A DNA stretch of 64,000 nucleotides from Knufia peltigerae. Taxonomy: Eukaryota > Ascomycota > Eurotiomycetes > Chaetothyriales > Trichomeriaceae. The translations under genes and the position numbers were made by a program. Positions 1 through 11,906 of the stretch are shown piece by piece; the first letter of the stretch is position 1; every line of letters starts with the position of its first letter. The notes under the pieces are model-generated. The model had not been told where the DNA came from. It ran no database searches and worked only from the letters and a program-made list of their open reading frames with translations. The stretch is from contig JAPDRN010000033.1 of NCBI GenBank assembly GCA_030247855.1, positions 1 to 64,000 of the forward strand, given 5' to 3'.

Positions 1-1123
1 ACAAAAGTCGGGGGGGGGGGGAGAGGGGGATTATTACTTTTCGCGGGGGCGCCACCTTTTGATGGGACCCTTGTATAGTTAAACCTCCAACAAGTACGGA
101 GGACTTCCGTACAGAGTATTAGACCTACTGTAGGTACAATAGGCGGGCGGGGGCGTAAGTGAGGCAGACTTTTATTAATGTACAATGGGAGCCACCAAAC
201 TACACCCGAGTATGTCAAGAAATAGCCCTAACAGAGCCCTAAATGAGCCCGAAGACGATCCACAGCCTTTTTTGCTCCCGCCTTTTCCTACTTTCACACC
301 TGTAATGAGAGGCTCAAATTGTCAGCCCCCAATACTCGGTTACTTTCGTTACTCCCCTAGATACCCTGCCTACCTAGTTAGCCCACCAACAAGTGCTTCC
401 CTTGGTGAGTTCCCCTGTAAGTGTACGCAGTTAAGAGTTACAAGCCTACTCCGTACTGTACTGTATGTTCTTTTCTCAAACGATGGACTCGACAAGTCCC
501 GCTAATAACAGTAATACACACGCCTCCCTCTTGTGCGCCTCGCCGTTCTCGGTCAATTCCCTTCCCATACACTTTAACCGTCCATACGGGAGTACAATCT
601 TACCTACGGAGTAGGTGCGAGACTATTACTGCACTTTTGCAGACTACTGTACTTTTGGAAATCTCGACTTCCTTGTTCCTCTCTCTCTCTCTCTCTCTGT
701 TTCCGTTTGTTACACTCCCAACTCGTCACGACCTGTAATCATTACTCAGTGTTCCTCTATCCTTTGCTGCGACATCGGTAACGAGCAAGACGCTCTCGTG
801 GTCACGCAATTCTCCAATGTCCTCCCTTCTCGCTTGTTCAGCCGCACAACATCCTACTTGAACTTTCTTTCTGTCTCCGCGCGACACACTCTCAGAGTTC
901 GAGCAGACTCTCTCTGTTGAACAAACCATCTTCGTACACCTACCTCCCTGAGCACATTTGGTCCTGTCATTCTCGCATTCGGGACCCTGAGAGGAACCCC
1001 CAGCCACAAGCGCACAGGCGCATTCCCAACGGGGCGACGGGGCTGTACCGGCAATGACAGCCTCGCGCATTGACGACGGCGAAGACGAACCTAATTGAAA
1101 AAGACCCAAAAAAATACATCTAC
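1..1123. other. Gene-free 5' edge with simple repeats
   Basis: No gene is recognised. The stretch holds a G run (10-21), a (CT)10 microsatellite (679-698) and two copies of the TACTCCGTA/TACGGAGTA motif (447-455 and 605-613). The reading frames here are short and low in complexity. The last few hundred bases are the likely promoter and leader of the membrane-protein gene that starts at 1124. Confidence 0.6.
679..698. repeat. (CT)10 microsatellite
   Basis: A CT dinucleotide run in non-coding DNA upstream of the first gene. Confidence 0.9.
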
Positions 1124-2753
1124 ATGGCCCCCACATTCGAGTCGTCTTCAATACCTCTTCGGCGGCGCAGTGATCCCGTAGACGGTAGTTGGCGCGCATT
1201 CGCGTCCGATGAAGACTTCATCCTCGAGTCATGGAGTCAAGGTTTCATGGTGGGATCACTCCTCATCATGGCCGCGATAACCATTGCGAACATGAGGAGG
1301 AAAGTTTTGTTGCACAAGTTGATTTTGGTAGAGGTGAGTGAGCCAAAGCACTTGCGGTTAACCAAGAAAAAGAAATTCGGTTTGTGCTGACGAGAGGATA
1401 AAACCCCCCCAAACAGCAACTCGCGGCTCTGTCTCACGGTATGTACGCCCCGGGTGGACAGTCATCCCCTGGTCGGCCGCGGAAAACAAAACGGTGCCAT
1501 GTTATGCATGCGCCCATTGTACACGTTGCTGATTTTTTTTTGGGTGGCGGCAGGAACATTCTGTTTCATGTCCTTTGACGGTTACGGATGGTACTTGTCC
1601 TCGACGGCCGCGTTGCTTTACTGTTCTTGGATCGTCCACAACATCGTGGCGTGGATGAAGATTCGACCCTTCTTCACCGACTCGAGGTCCATGTTCAAAC
1701 CTTCGACGGGCAAATGGGTGCGAAGGATATACTTGGGAACCCTCGCTTGTACGGTGCCCCCCATCATCTTGCAGATTTATGACAATTTTCGGTTCTTCAA
1801 CAACATCAGCGACTTTTACACCAAGGTCAGGCCGTATGAGCCATTGATGCGGTACGTCGGCACTCACTTGCAGGACTTTCGTTTTGTTCTGACAATTTCC
1901 GTGCAGAGACCCATGGTGGTGTTTTTCCTGCTTTGTCCTCTTCCACGTCATCCGCAAATGTTACGGCACCGGGGTTTTTGAACTCATCAAACGATCACCT
2001 CGGTTTGGTATCTTGTTGGTCGCCATTTGTTTGGCGATGATCTTCACGGCCTTTGATATTGTGGCCAGTATTCACAATTTCATCGGGTCGACCGATGGGT
2101 ATGTTTTTTTTGGTGTCGCTCTCTCTTCTTTCTTTTTTTAACAAAAAACCAACTGACCATCGTCAACCTTCTTTTTTGCGTTTGTCAGAATCAACCCATT
2201 TTGGAAATTAAGTTTGGTGTTCAAATGTCTCACCGACACCATCATGTTGGACGATTTCAAGACCGAGTTGAAGAGGTTGGGCATCAAACGTATGCGACAG
2301 GATGAAATGCGAAGACGGAGTTTCGCCTTGGTCGCCGACCACGACCTCGAGTCCAAGACGGATGACGGGCACATGGAATTCACCGACGCCCTCAACACCG
2401 ACCCTACTCAGTTTCAGTCCCTCCAGACTTTCGATGACCGTAGCAGTCCGAGTCGGGGATCGACGGGACGACTGAGACAGGACTCGATGGCCGAGACCCG
2501 GACGGAGTCGAGAAAGGAAAAAGAGCGGGTCGGAAAGGCGGGCAAGAGGATCGCCCGGTTGCCTGGACTCAAGGAATTTTCCTTCATGTCGTCGTCCAAA
2601 CGACATGGCAGCAGGTTGGACGACGGACGACGGGGGAAGCCAGGCACCAACGACCAAGAAAACGACGAGCAGCAGAACTCTCCGCCAGCTGCGCCCGAGA
2701 GACTATCTCAGATGAGACAGAGTTTGGGCGTGATTGATTATCATGCTCGATGA
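1124..2753 (+). CDS. Conserved fungal multipass membrane protein
   Basis: The likely exons are 1124-1337, 1554-1851, 1907-2098 and 2189-2753, giving about 422 residues. The last two introns are clear: 1852-1906 gives LMR-DPWW in frame, and 2099-2188 gives TDG-INPFW. Intron 1 is less sure. A TGCTGAT branch-like site, a T9 run and a CAG at 1553 mark the acceptor, and only a donor at 1338 keeps frame. Several hydrophobic segments (LLIMAAITIANM, YLSSTAALLYCSWIV, ILLVAICLAMIFTAF) are followed by a charged C-terminal tail of roughly 170 residues. The ATG at 1124 is preferred because it is the first ATG of this frame. The pattern fits a conserved family of fungal integral membrane proteins of unknown function. 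No catalytic motif is visible. Confidence 0.7.
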
Positions 2754-3206
2754 GGTTTGGCCAGAGTCTTTGGAAGAAAGGTCCCACAAGGAAAAGAATG
2801 AGAGGGGGAAAAAGAAGAGTGAAATAATGCGTTTTACGAAGAGACGAGGTAAATGTTCTTCTATCACCACCACCAACATCATATCGATGGTTCGCGGCGG
2901 AAAGAAATGTGGGTTTCTGTTTTTTCGGTTCGCATATATACCCTTGTAACCTGGAGAGTATGATACGAAGGGATTTGGAAGGGGGCGGAGAAAAGGAAAG
3001 TAAGGATGGGAAAGAAGATGTCCTTGAGATATGGTATGATTTTCTCTGGATGTACCGAGTACTCTTACAAAAGATGCCATCTGCATATTACGGACACCAA
3101 ATCTCTGTCTCTTTGAGACATTTTATCAACAATTTTGAACGGCGTCTGACTACATGATGAAAAAGATTTTCGCCGTGTGTTTGTGTGTCTTGTCCATCTC
3201 CTTTCG
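2754..3206. other. Convergent 3' intergenic spacer
   Basis: This is the space between the ends of two converging genes. It is A/G-rich after 2760 and has TATATA at 2935-2940. I see no coding frame with family features and no repeat. Confidence 0.5.
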
Positions 3207-6101
3207 TCACACGGGCCACGACTCCGGGAAGCTGTGTATCATCATCTCAAAGTCTTGGTTCGCCGCGGCGTCCCACGGCAAGGAACCCAGGGGTGAGAAA
3301 CTGTCGACGAACGGCATCATCATACCACCACCGCCGTCGGTACCGTTGGCGTTGGCGAGGTCAGGAGTCATGTTCACGGTCGAGAAGTTGTAAGAAGGGG
3401 TGAAGCCCCCCGAGACAGGCGGGATGGTGGACAACGGTCTCGGGTATTGTTGTTGATTCTCCGACGTTGCGGTGGCCACTCCGAGGTTGTTCACGTTCAC
3501 GTTGCCATTATCGGCCGTGGTGGCACCGGAAAAAGAATGACGGTGCTGCTGCTGCTGGTGATGCTGGTGGTGGTGGTGGTCTGTGTTCGACGGTAATGCC
3601 GACGCCGATGATGACGACAGTGACATGCCACCAATTTTCCTCGAATTGTTCTGATGATGATTTTGATGATGATTTTGATGATGCTCATGATGTTGTTGGT
3701 GTTGATGTCGGCGGCTGGGCTGTGAATTAGTAGAGGCCCATTTGAACCGATCCTTCCACCTCCACATGGCGTCGTGCAAAACGCTCATGGACAACCTGCT
3801 GTGCACGACCAGAGGGGATGCCGCGGAAGACACCGCCGACGTGGAGGATTCTTGTTCTGGGCTCACGACACCGTCGGCGGCGGCGGTAGCAGTGACGGAG
3901 GAAGAAGAAGCCGTCGTCGTCGTCGCGGCGGCGGGAGTGGCAGAAGACGTCGTCGTCGTCGTCGTCTGCTCAAAGATCTTGTCGATGCTCCAGAGCTGTG
4001 AAAAGATCTTGGCCATTCGACTCGGCATGTCGTTGCTCTCGACCGACATTTTTCGCAAGAGGGATATCGTCTGGAAGAAATAAGTCTTGTACCGCTGTCT
4101 GGCGTGGTTTTGGCGGGTGGTGGTGGTGGTGCTGCCACTACTGTTGTTCTGGTCGTCACCGACGCTGGTCTTTCGTGGTCGTGACGACGTGGGTCGAGAT
4201 TGTTTCGACAGACGGAGGAGGACCGACGCCGCGAGAGCCGTCATGCGGAATATGTAGTGTGGACAATGTTGGATGAGGGACATTTCAACCTCGAGTCGTT
4301 CAATGGATTCGATGATGGACGTAGCGCACAGACCCAATTGAGTCACTTTGACACTCGTCGCTGGGTTCTCCCGGTCCTGTAGGCAATGCACCCGTATTTG
4401 AAGACGTGTTATGTCGATGTAGAGTTTTTCAAGTTCTGCAACGACAAAAGTTCTTCGTTAGTCGCATGGTTTCGATTTTGGTCTCAAACCCTCAAGTATC
4501 AAGGTTTGGAAACTTTCAACCACCTCTCCTTTGACAACTCACCAGATAATTTCCGCTCCGACTCGAGTTCATCAAGTTGGTTTTCAAAAGTGTCAGACAT
4601 CATGTCTCGCGCAAAGCGGGAATGCTTGTCCTGAGCATCCTCGACACGGAACGTCGAAGGTGAGAACAGGGTGTTGACACGGCTGAGGAGGCTACCGAGT
4701 CTCATCTCGAGTAACAACAGAGGAGTCATCGAGTCCATGAGGCCACGCAGGTCCATTTGCCTCTGGAGTTGGTCGGGAGATACCATGATCGGGTAGCCTA
4801 ATCCGCACGCGGCTCTGCAGGAGGAGGAATAGGTCAGCAAGGCTTGTGTGGTGTTGCATGATTCGAAAAACAGGTACTCACTTCTGATGCACGACGATAC
4901 AATGGAACCAAAGTTGCAGGCGACGTTGAATGTCTTCTTGCGTCAAGGTCATTTTGGACCTGCTATAGTCTTGGGAGAATGTGGGGACGTGAAGACCGAT
5001 TTGTAGGGCCAGGTTGATTGCCATGCCGGATAGAGTGTAAGAGGTGTCTTTGGACGTCGAGTCGGTAGGGAAAGGAAACGACGAGAGGAGCAGGAGGCCT
5101 TGGATCGCTGGAATCACAGCCGGAGTGGGGTGGAGAGGTGGCCAGGCAAGATGAAGGATAGGCTCGGCGAGAGAGCCTAATAACGTCGGGTTCGCAGTGT
5201 ATCTACGGACGCCCACGCCGATGATGGCCCAGAAGATCAAAGAAGATTGGTCGTAGTAGCTGTTTGGTGAGATGTTGGGGTCGAGGAAGGGTAGGTGGGC
5301 ATGATAATGTGCAAAGTACCTGAAGCTTCGTTCAGCATTGCCGTTTCTTCAAAGGCTCCAGTCGACATAAAGAGATAATACTCACAGTCTGAAAATCTCA
5401 TCGATTTCATCTGCTTCGACCGTCATTCCTGCAAGGGAGCGAGACACAGTCGCAGTTGAATGCGGAGAATGTCGTGTCGAGCCTTGAGCAAATGGTTGAT
5501 TCCAGGACGGGGTAAAATGTACTTCTGCTTCTACGGTCGAAGATCTGGGCAAGACATTCGTCGATTCGGACTCTCCGTTGTTCAGAAACGAATTCGAAGT
5601 GGAAATTGCTTGATTCGATTGCTCGTTTGTTGCTGGATCCTGGGTCTCCTCCCGGCCGTTCTGGTCACTGACGGATTCAGGAGGAGACCGGCTTGCGCCT
5701 AGTTGCTGCTTCAGGTTCGCATTCTCTTGATACAGAGCTTCGGTCCTCCTTTGCTAGATCAGTCTCGCAATGTCCCACGGTCGGACATACTGACCTTCGC
5801 TTGTTGACGCGCTGGAACCCGTCTTCAACTTTGCAGGTAAGCCCCAACTTCTTGCATCGAGAACACGGTTCTGGATAATCGGTCGGAGCACTGCACCTCA
5901 ACTGGCGTGGGCAGGACATGTCAGAAATTGATCCTTCTCAAACATGCGACAGTCGTAGTATACCTTTTGTTGCTTGCATTCATTGCAGGCTTTGCTGGGA
6001 TGTCGTCGGGTCTGCTTCGGCTTTGGAGGGCTAGCATCAGACGACAGAGTCGCGGGGTGATGATTGACTTGATTTGTTTCTGTCTCGTCCATGGTGTTCA
6101 T
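3207..6101 (-). CDS. Zn2Cys6 transcription factor, Leu3-like
   Basis: Six exons join exactly in frame: 6101-5964, 5901-5795, 5748-5386, 5319-4882, 4814-4543 and 4435-3207, giving 848 residues. Intron 1 cuts the zinc cluster between its second and third cysteines. Spliced, it reads CNECKQQKLRC followed by PCSRCKKLGLTC, a C-x2-C-x6-C ... C-x2-C-x6-C binuclear cluster near residues 39-69, then KRRRTEAL and a leucine/glutamine coiled coil for dimerisation. The middle part (YFAHYHAHLPFLDP onward) is the fungal-specific regulatory domain. The C-terminus is low complexity: runs of Thr/Ser/Ala, then His/Gln/Asn-rich blocks (HQHQQHHEHHQNHH) that may act in activation. The cluster spacing and basic linker resemble Leu3/War1 proteins, but the target pathway is inferred only. 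It is divergent from an aconitase paralogue. Confidence 0.85.
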
Positions 6102-7048
6102 CCGTGATAGATACACTGCAGCTGCTGGAGACTCGAATTACTACCGGCCTGGCCCACGTGCCATCGGGGCCGCATATGATGGTGTTTGATGGTATCAAAA
6201 GGAAGTGGACAATGCGGACGATTCGCGCGTAGACCTCGGCTGGGGAAATACGAAGACAAAAAGTCGCCAAATCTTAGCTAAGCAAGGTCAAACACGTGAC
6301 GCATAGCACGTGACGCAATCAATCATTTCAGTTTCAGCAAGTTTGTCAGTCTTTCATACCTACTTCTTATACTATCTCTTCCAAATGAGTGGTGTTTCTC
6401 GTTGTCGAGACTTGTAATCAGGTAAATATCATCTCGAGAAAGCTGAAAATTGAATATTCTTTGTCATATCCGAACACCCACGATCATCTTCGCGTTCTTG
6501 TTGACGGCAACACAACACCATCTTTACTCTACCAAAATGCTTTGGCAGGAGGTGTTACCGCAAAATTCTGCATCCTAGTCGGACGAACAGGTTGGCGCTG
6601 CTGTAGACATTATATTCTTGCTCACATATAATCAGCTACTGCAATGTCCAGAGCCAGACGCAGAGTTTCTTCCCAATCAAGGTAGGTTGTTGTGGCCATG
6701 CACACTTTCGACGTTTACAAACACACTCGGTACAATCGCAATCTATTCGGAGGTCAAGATGTTTGTCAGCCTCTCTCATGCTGAAAGGTATTGGCTGTTT
6801 GGTGTTGTTTGCAGTCAAAATGGTAAGACCGGCGGGGAATGCAAAATCCGATATCGGTTTTGTCGCCGCGCCCTCCTTCAACCACGAAACAAACTACGCA
6901 GTACCTCAACATCCAAACAGAGCACAAACAAAAGTCAGCCGAGGTATGTATTGACGTGTCGTGGAAGATTCGGTGGTTATATATTTCTCACTTCACATCC
7001 CAACTTTTTAACATCACACCCATCCATACCGTAGTCGACCTTCCCATA
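6102..7048. promoter_or_regulatory. Divergent promoter with CACGTG repeats
   Basis: This 947-base region separates the start codons of the Zn2Cys6 factor (minus) and the aconitase paralogue (plus). It contains an 11-base direct repeat, CACGTGACGCA, at 6293-6303 and 6307-6317, and a third CACGTG at 6155-6160. CACGTG is the classic bHLH (E-box/G-box) core. Short frames in 6389-7034 show no family features. Regulation of both genes from here is inference. Confidence 0.55.
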
Positions 7049-9601
7049 ATGTCGCAGCGAATCTCGCACACATCACAGCGACTATGGTCGAAGAGGTGTC
7101 GTATCACGGCCCCTAGACGCTCTAGGACATGTCGGGCGGGATATGCCACGGTCTCATCTGTTCCAAAGACGCCAATGAGTCGATTTGAGAATGATCGATT
7201 CATAAACTTTGAGCAACTCGATGCCAATATCAAATTGATTAGGGATCGGTAAGACTCGAGAACAGTCCTACTCGACGGAGCACTACTGACTGACATTGTC
7301 TGCAAAAGACTTGGGAGACCATTGACATATGCGGAGAAGGTGCTTTACAGTCATCTAGATCAACCTGAGTCAGCAACAATCGAGCGGGGAGTGTCGAATC
7401 TGGAATTACGACCAAGTCGAGTAGCTTGTCAAGATGCGACATCGCAAATGGCCTTGTTGCAATTTATGACGGCTGGATTGGACAAGGTAGCAGTTCCAAC
7501 CACGATCCACTGCGACCACCTCATCACAGGCAGAAAAGGTAATGATATTGACCTTGCGGCTGCTCTGTCATCGAGCAAAGAGGTCTTTGATTTCCTCGAA
7601 AAGGCTTCCCAAAAGTACGGTATCGGCTACTGGGGTCCAGGAGCTGGAATCATCCATCAGGTGGTGCTGGAGAACTATGCCTACCCTGGAGGGCTGATGA
7701 TTGGCGCCGATTCCCATACTCCCAATGCGGGTGGACTTGGTATGGCCGCGATAGGTATTGGAGGTGCAGATGCGGTCGATGTCATGTCGGGGCAAACCTG
7801 GAGTTTGAAATCACCGACCATTATCGGTGTCGAGCTAACCGGGAAGCTGTCGGGATGGGTGGCACCTAAAGGTGAGTGCTTGTGAATGTGTAGGAGAAAG
7901 TGGTCTGATCTTGGACATAGATATTATCCTGGACATCACCAGGCGACTTACGGTCAAAGGAGGGACTGGTTCCATCATTGAGTATTTTGGGTCGGGAGTT
8001 GATACATTATCATGTACGGGCATGGCGACGATAACCAATATGGGCGCGGAGACGGGTGCCACAACCTCCATCTTTCCTTATACTGAAGCCATGGGAGCTT
8101 ACCTGAACGCGACTGGTCGGGGCTACATTCGAGACAGGGTCCAACAGCGATTGCCCAATCTCCGGGCCGACGAGGGAGCAGAGTATGATCAGGTCATCAA
8201 ACTCGACCTCTCTGAACTCGAGCCAAGGATCAATGGACCGTTCACGCCAGATTTGTCGACCCCTGTGTCCAAGTTTGGACAGTTTGTGACCGAAAACAAC
8301 TGGCCACAACTTACTGCAGGTCTCATTGGATCGTGCACGAATTCGTCTTTTGAAGACATGAACCGAGTTGCGAGTCTTGCGAAACAGGCGCTCGACGCGG
8401 GCATCAAGCCCAAAATTCCCTTTATCGTCACCGTGGGTAGTGAACAAACCCGTCGAACATTGGAAAAGGCTGGTATCGTCGACATCTTGAAACAATCAGG
8501 CGGCACTATTCTGGCCAACGCTTGCGGTCCTTGCTCAGGTTCTTGGGCCCGAGAAGATATGCAAAAAGTAAGTCGAGCGTTGTTGCCTGTTTTTGGGTGG
8601 TGATACTGACGTTGCCTCACCTACAGGGTGTTTCAAACTCGGTTATTTCCTCATACAATCGTAACTTCACAGGCCGGATCGACGGAAACCCCGAGACCAA
8701 GAGTTTCATCGCATCACCAGAGATGGTCATTGTGAAGACGTTCGCAGGTGACCTCAAGTTCGACCCGATCAGAGATAGCATCAAGACCCCCGACGGCAAA
8801 GACTTTCGGTTTGAGCCTCCATTCGGATCTAGTCTTCCCACTCGATATGAAGATGCAGATGCCACCTACAAAGCACCAACCGGGGAGGTTTCTGGAGACG
8901 TGTACATTGATCCCGACTCTGAACGTCTGCAGCGCCTTCAACCATTCCCCGCCTGGTCCGGCAAGGACTATCACGACTTGCCCATCCTGGTCAAGGTCAA
9001 GGGGAAATGTACCACTGACCACATCACCCCCGCCGGACCTTGGTTTCGATTCCGAGGTCACCTCGAGAACATTTCGGAGAATACCTTGATCGGGGCGACC
9101 AACGCGGAGAACGACCAGGTGAACTCGGTGAGGAACGTCTTCACGAACGAGTACGGCCCAATCGCACAGACGGCCAAGGACTACAAAGCTCGAGGGCAAC
9201 CTTGGGTGGTCATTGGAGATTCCAACTACGGCGAAGGATCTTCCAGAGAACATGCGGCCCTTCAGCCGCGGTTCTTGAACGGTGTCGCCGTCATCGCCAG
9301 GAGTTTGGCTCGTATCCATGAAACCAATCTGAAGAAGCAAGGACTCTTGGCTTTGACGTTCGACGATGCGGCCGACTACGACCGTATCCAGCCTCGGGAC
9401 CGTATCAGTCTAGTTGGTCTCGGCGAGCTCCGACCCGGTCAACAGATTACGATGCAAGTACGAAGACCAGATGGGTCCGAATGGTCGTGTCAATTGAACC
9501 ACACGTTTACCGACGCTCAAGTTCAGTATTTCAAGCACGGGAGTGCGTTGAACTACATGGGTCACGTTGGTAAGAGTCGGGCTGCGGATGCGTCGGTGTA
9601 A
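7049..9601 (+). CDS. Aconitase-family hydratase, mitochondrial paralogue
   Basis: Exons 7049-7248, 7309-7871, 7921-8567 and 8627-9601 join in frame to 794 residues, close to the usual aconitase length of about 780. The first 45 or so residues are rich in Arg and Ser with almost no acids, a typical mitochondrial presequence. The catalytic body has ACQDATSQMALLQFM, DSHTPNAGGLG, SYNRNFTGR, CTTDHI and GEGSSREHAALQPR. The likely 4Fe-4S ligands are Cys393 (GSCTNSS), Cys456 and Cys459 (ACGPC). The residues after the last pair are SGSW, where canonical aconitases have I-G-Q-W, so this may be a paralogue of the Aco2/homoaconitate type or one with altered specificity, and not the main citric-acid-cycle enzyme. 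It reads away from the Leu3-like regulator. Confidence 0.85.
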
Positions 9602-11543
9602 TCGGTAGTTTTGAAATTGGAACAAAAAAAAGTGGTTTGGGTGTTGTCGGATATGGATATCGTGTGAGCGCATTTTCTGCCTCAAATTGTCCATTGCATA
9701 TTGTCAGCGGAGCGTTTCATAGCGATTAGATTGAACAAGTACGGAGTAAGTAGAATTGAGGGATTGCATCCATAATGTTGGACTACTTCCGAACATGTCG
9801 AGCGCTTCATTACGGCTTTCTTTTGCATCCCCGGAGAGAGGTTCCGCATCGGAGATACGATTTCGGCGTTTCCTTTTTCTTTTTTGGTGGCGAGAGAAGT
9901 TGTCAGCCACGTGACTGACGTTGTTGGGCGGGTTGTTATGTCAGTGGTGGTTGGTATTCTTGTAGGATGTTGCAAAACGCACGGATGCAGGAAAATCAAT
10001 CAACTTGGCCGTGATGATAAGTAATGATGTTGGACAAGACTGGCCATTTGAGCTCGGATATTTTAACTCCAACAGCCTCGTTCTGACGTTATGATCTACC
10101 CACTGGATCGATAGACCACGGCCGTTCGAGTTTGTAGATCATCATCAAGTCGGAAAATTTTTGTGACACAAAACGTGCAGTACACCGTACTGTGTACTCG
10201 AACCTCGTGCAGCCTGTGATACGGAGAAGAGTAATTCGTCGCGATGAGAATAAGATCCTTGCAGGCGCGTCATCCGAGGGGTGTGGCACATTTTTTGCAG
10301 GTCACACGGGACCGAGTGAGAAGTTGGTGGCACTTTGTGTCAGGCCAAAGTTTTGTGATTTGTACTCCGTAGGGGGATTGTCCGTTGCATGATGAGCCTC
10401 TTACGGAGTACTCGTACCCGTACCCATCGTAGGATTAGGGATGGAGAATGGCTGGGGAAGACAAAGGAAAGGAGATGAAGGCCCGCAAATCAGCCTCATT
10501 CATCGCTAAAAGGACGGAATTGGGAGTTTGAGCCCCCCGACTGGTTCAAGTGATGCAATCGTTGGTGGACGGATGTGTCTTCCTTTGCCGAGGAACCCAA
10601 GATTTCGATGACATTTTTTTTTGGCTTTTTTGCCCCTCGATCTGGATCGCCATCTTGGTTTTTATGAACTTTGCTATCGTCTTGTGATACCAATGACGAG
10701 TATGGAGTTAGTTATTGATCGTGGAAAGCATAGAAGAGAAAATAAGAGTGAGAGCAAGAGTACACTCACCAACGAGAGATTGAAACCGACATGAAGCAAT
10801 CAATGATGGAGTAAGTAAATCATCGATCATCATGGTGCAATGCTTGTAGCAAAGAAAAGATACTCCCACCTCTCAACTGAAACAAGTCCTACTCGTACGC
10901 AGTGATCGCAGTGATCGCAGTGATGCTATCTATTGTACTACTCGTAACGTTTCTCTCTGCGGTATCCTCCGTCTCTTCGAGGATCGTGGCTCGTGTCATT
11001 TTACCCCGTTAATCTCGTCATGGTTATCGCAACCTTTTCGATCTTTGATCCTGATCCGCTGATTGATCTTTTTTTCTCCCTTCCATCGATCGAGCCGCGC
11101 CTGGGCGCTATTACTTACTCCTTGTTATAATCGATAGTGACGTCTTCATGTAACGAACCCATCATTCATCCCTCTCTCCCCCCCCCCTTGTTTCTTCCCA
11201 ACCCACTAACCCACGATCGATCATTGACGGAACAACCCACCCACTCTGGTCCATACCTACTCGTTTTACTTGTACTTTATCTCCCCTCTTCGCCCTTGTT
11301 CGAACCATCTGTACGGTTACTTCCATTATTTTACCCCAGAAAAAACGAAAAATCCATTTTTGGCTGGTCCTACCTACATCCTCCTTCCAACTGTGACGAA
11401 AACTATCGAAAAGTCAATCTTGCGGACAAAAACTCACAAATCAAAGACATCATCACTATCACTTTTCGGCCCTCGACATTACCTCTTCGATTCGAAACTG
11501 TGTACCATATAATCATCGCTGTGTCAACTTCTTTTCTTTCAAA
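9602..11543. other. Large intergenic region
   Basis: No gene is recognised across 1.9 kb. It holds TACTCCGTA/TACGGAGTA at 9740-9748, 10363-10371 and 10402-10410, the sister motif TACTCGTA at 10409-10416, 10890-10897 and 10939-10946, and a CACGTG near 9907. A 9-base unit CAGTGATCG is repeated about three times at 10900-10926. From about 11,140 to 11,540 the plus strand is strongly pyrimidine-rich, as expected for a promoter and leader of the small genes that follow. Confidence 0.55.
10900..10926. repeat. Short tandem repeat, 9-base unit x3
   Basis: CAGTGATCG occurs twice in tandem and is followed by CAGTGATGC. It lies in non-coding DNA beside two TACTCGTA motifs. Confidence 0.7.
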
Positions 11544-11777
11544 ATGATCCGTTTCCCAACCTTTCGCTCCACACCAGCGTCATCGACTCCCACGGCTCAA
11601 GATTCGTTGAGAGAAATCTTGCGTAAGGCATCCGACGCAGACTACTCTTCCACCGCCGCAGAAGACGCAGCACGCAGGACGAGTTCCATCAGTTCTTCTC
11701 GGTCTTCGACAGCCAGAAGTAGTCAATCCTCGACCTCTTCAACACAATCAGTTGGATTCTTTTCCTCCCCTCGGTGA
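11544..11777 (+). CDS. Candidate small Ser-rich protein or upstream ORF
   Basis: An ATG in good context (TCAAAATG) opens a 77-codon frame rich in Ser, Thr, Ala and Arg, including SSISSSRSSTARSSQSS. The N-terminal part (DSLREILRKASDADYS) looks helical and less simple. It ends 129 bases before the ATG of the next small gene, and both intervals are pyrimidine-rich like fungal leaders. It could be an independent small gene, the first cistron of a two-ORF transcript, or an upstream ORF. I do not recognise the family. Confidence 0.4.
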   Translation: MIRFPTFRSTPASSTPTAQDSLREILRKASDADYSSTAAEDAARRTSSISSSRSSTARSSQSSTSSTQSVGFFSSPR

Positions 11778-11906
11778 CCCAACTCGACACACTCGCGTCT
11801 GCTCTTGTTATCCTCACCAGCATTCTTTCGCGTTTGTACTGGTTACTTCTGTCCACAATTCCATTACATCCTCTCAGTAAACCCGCGACTCTACTTGTCA
11901 TCAAAA

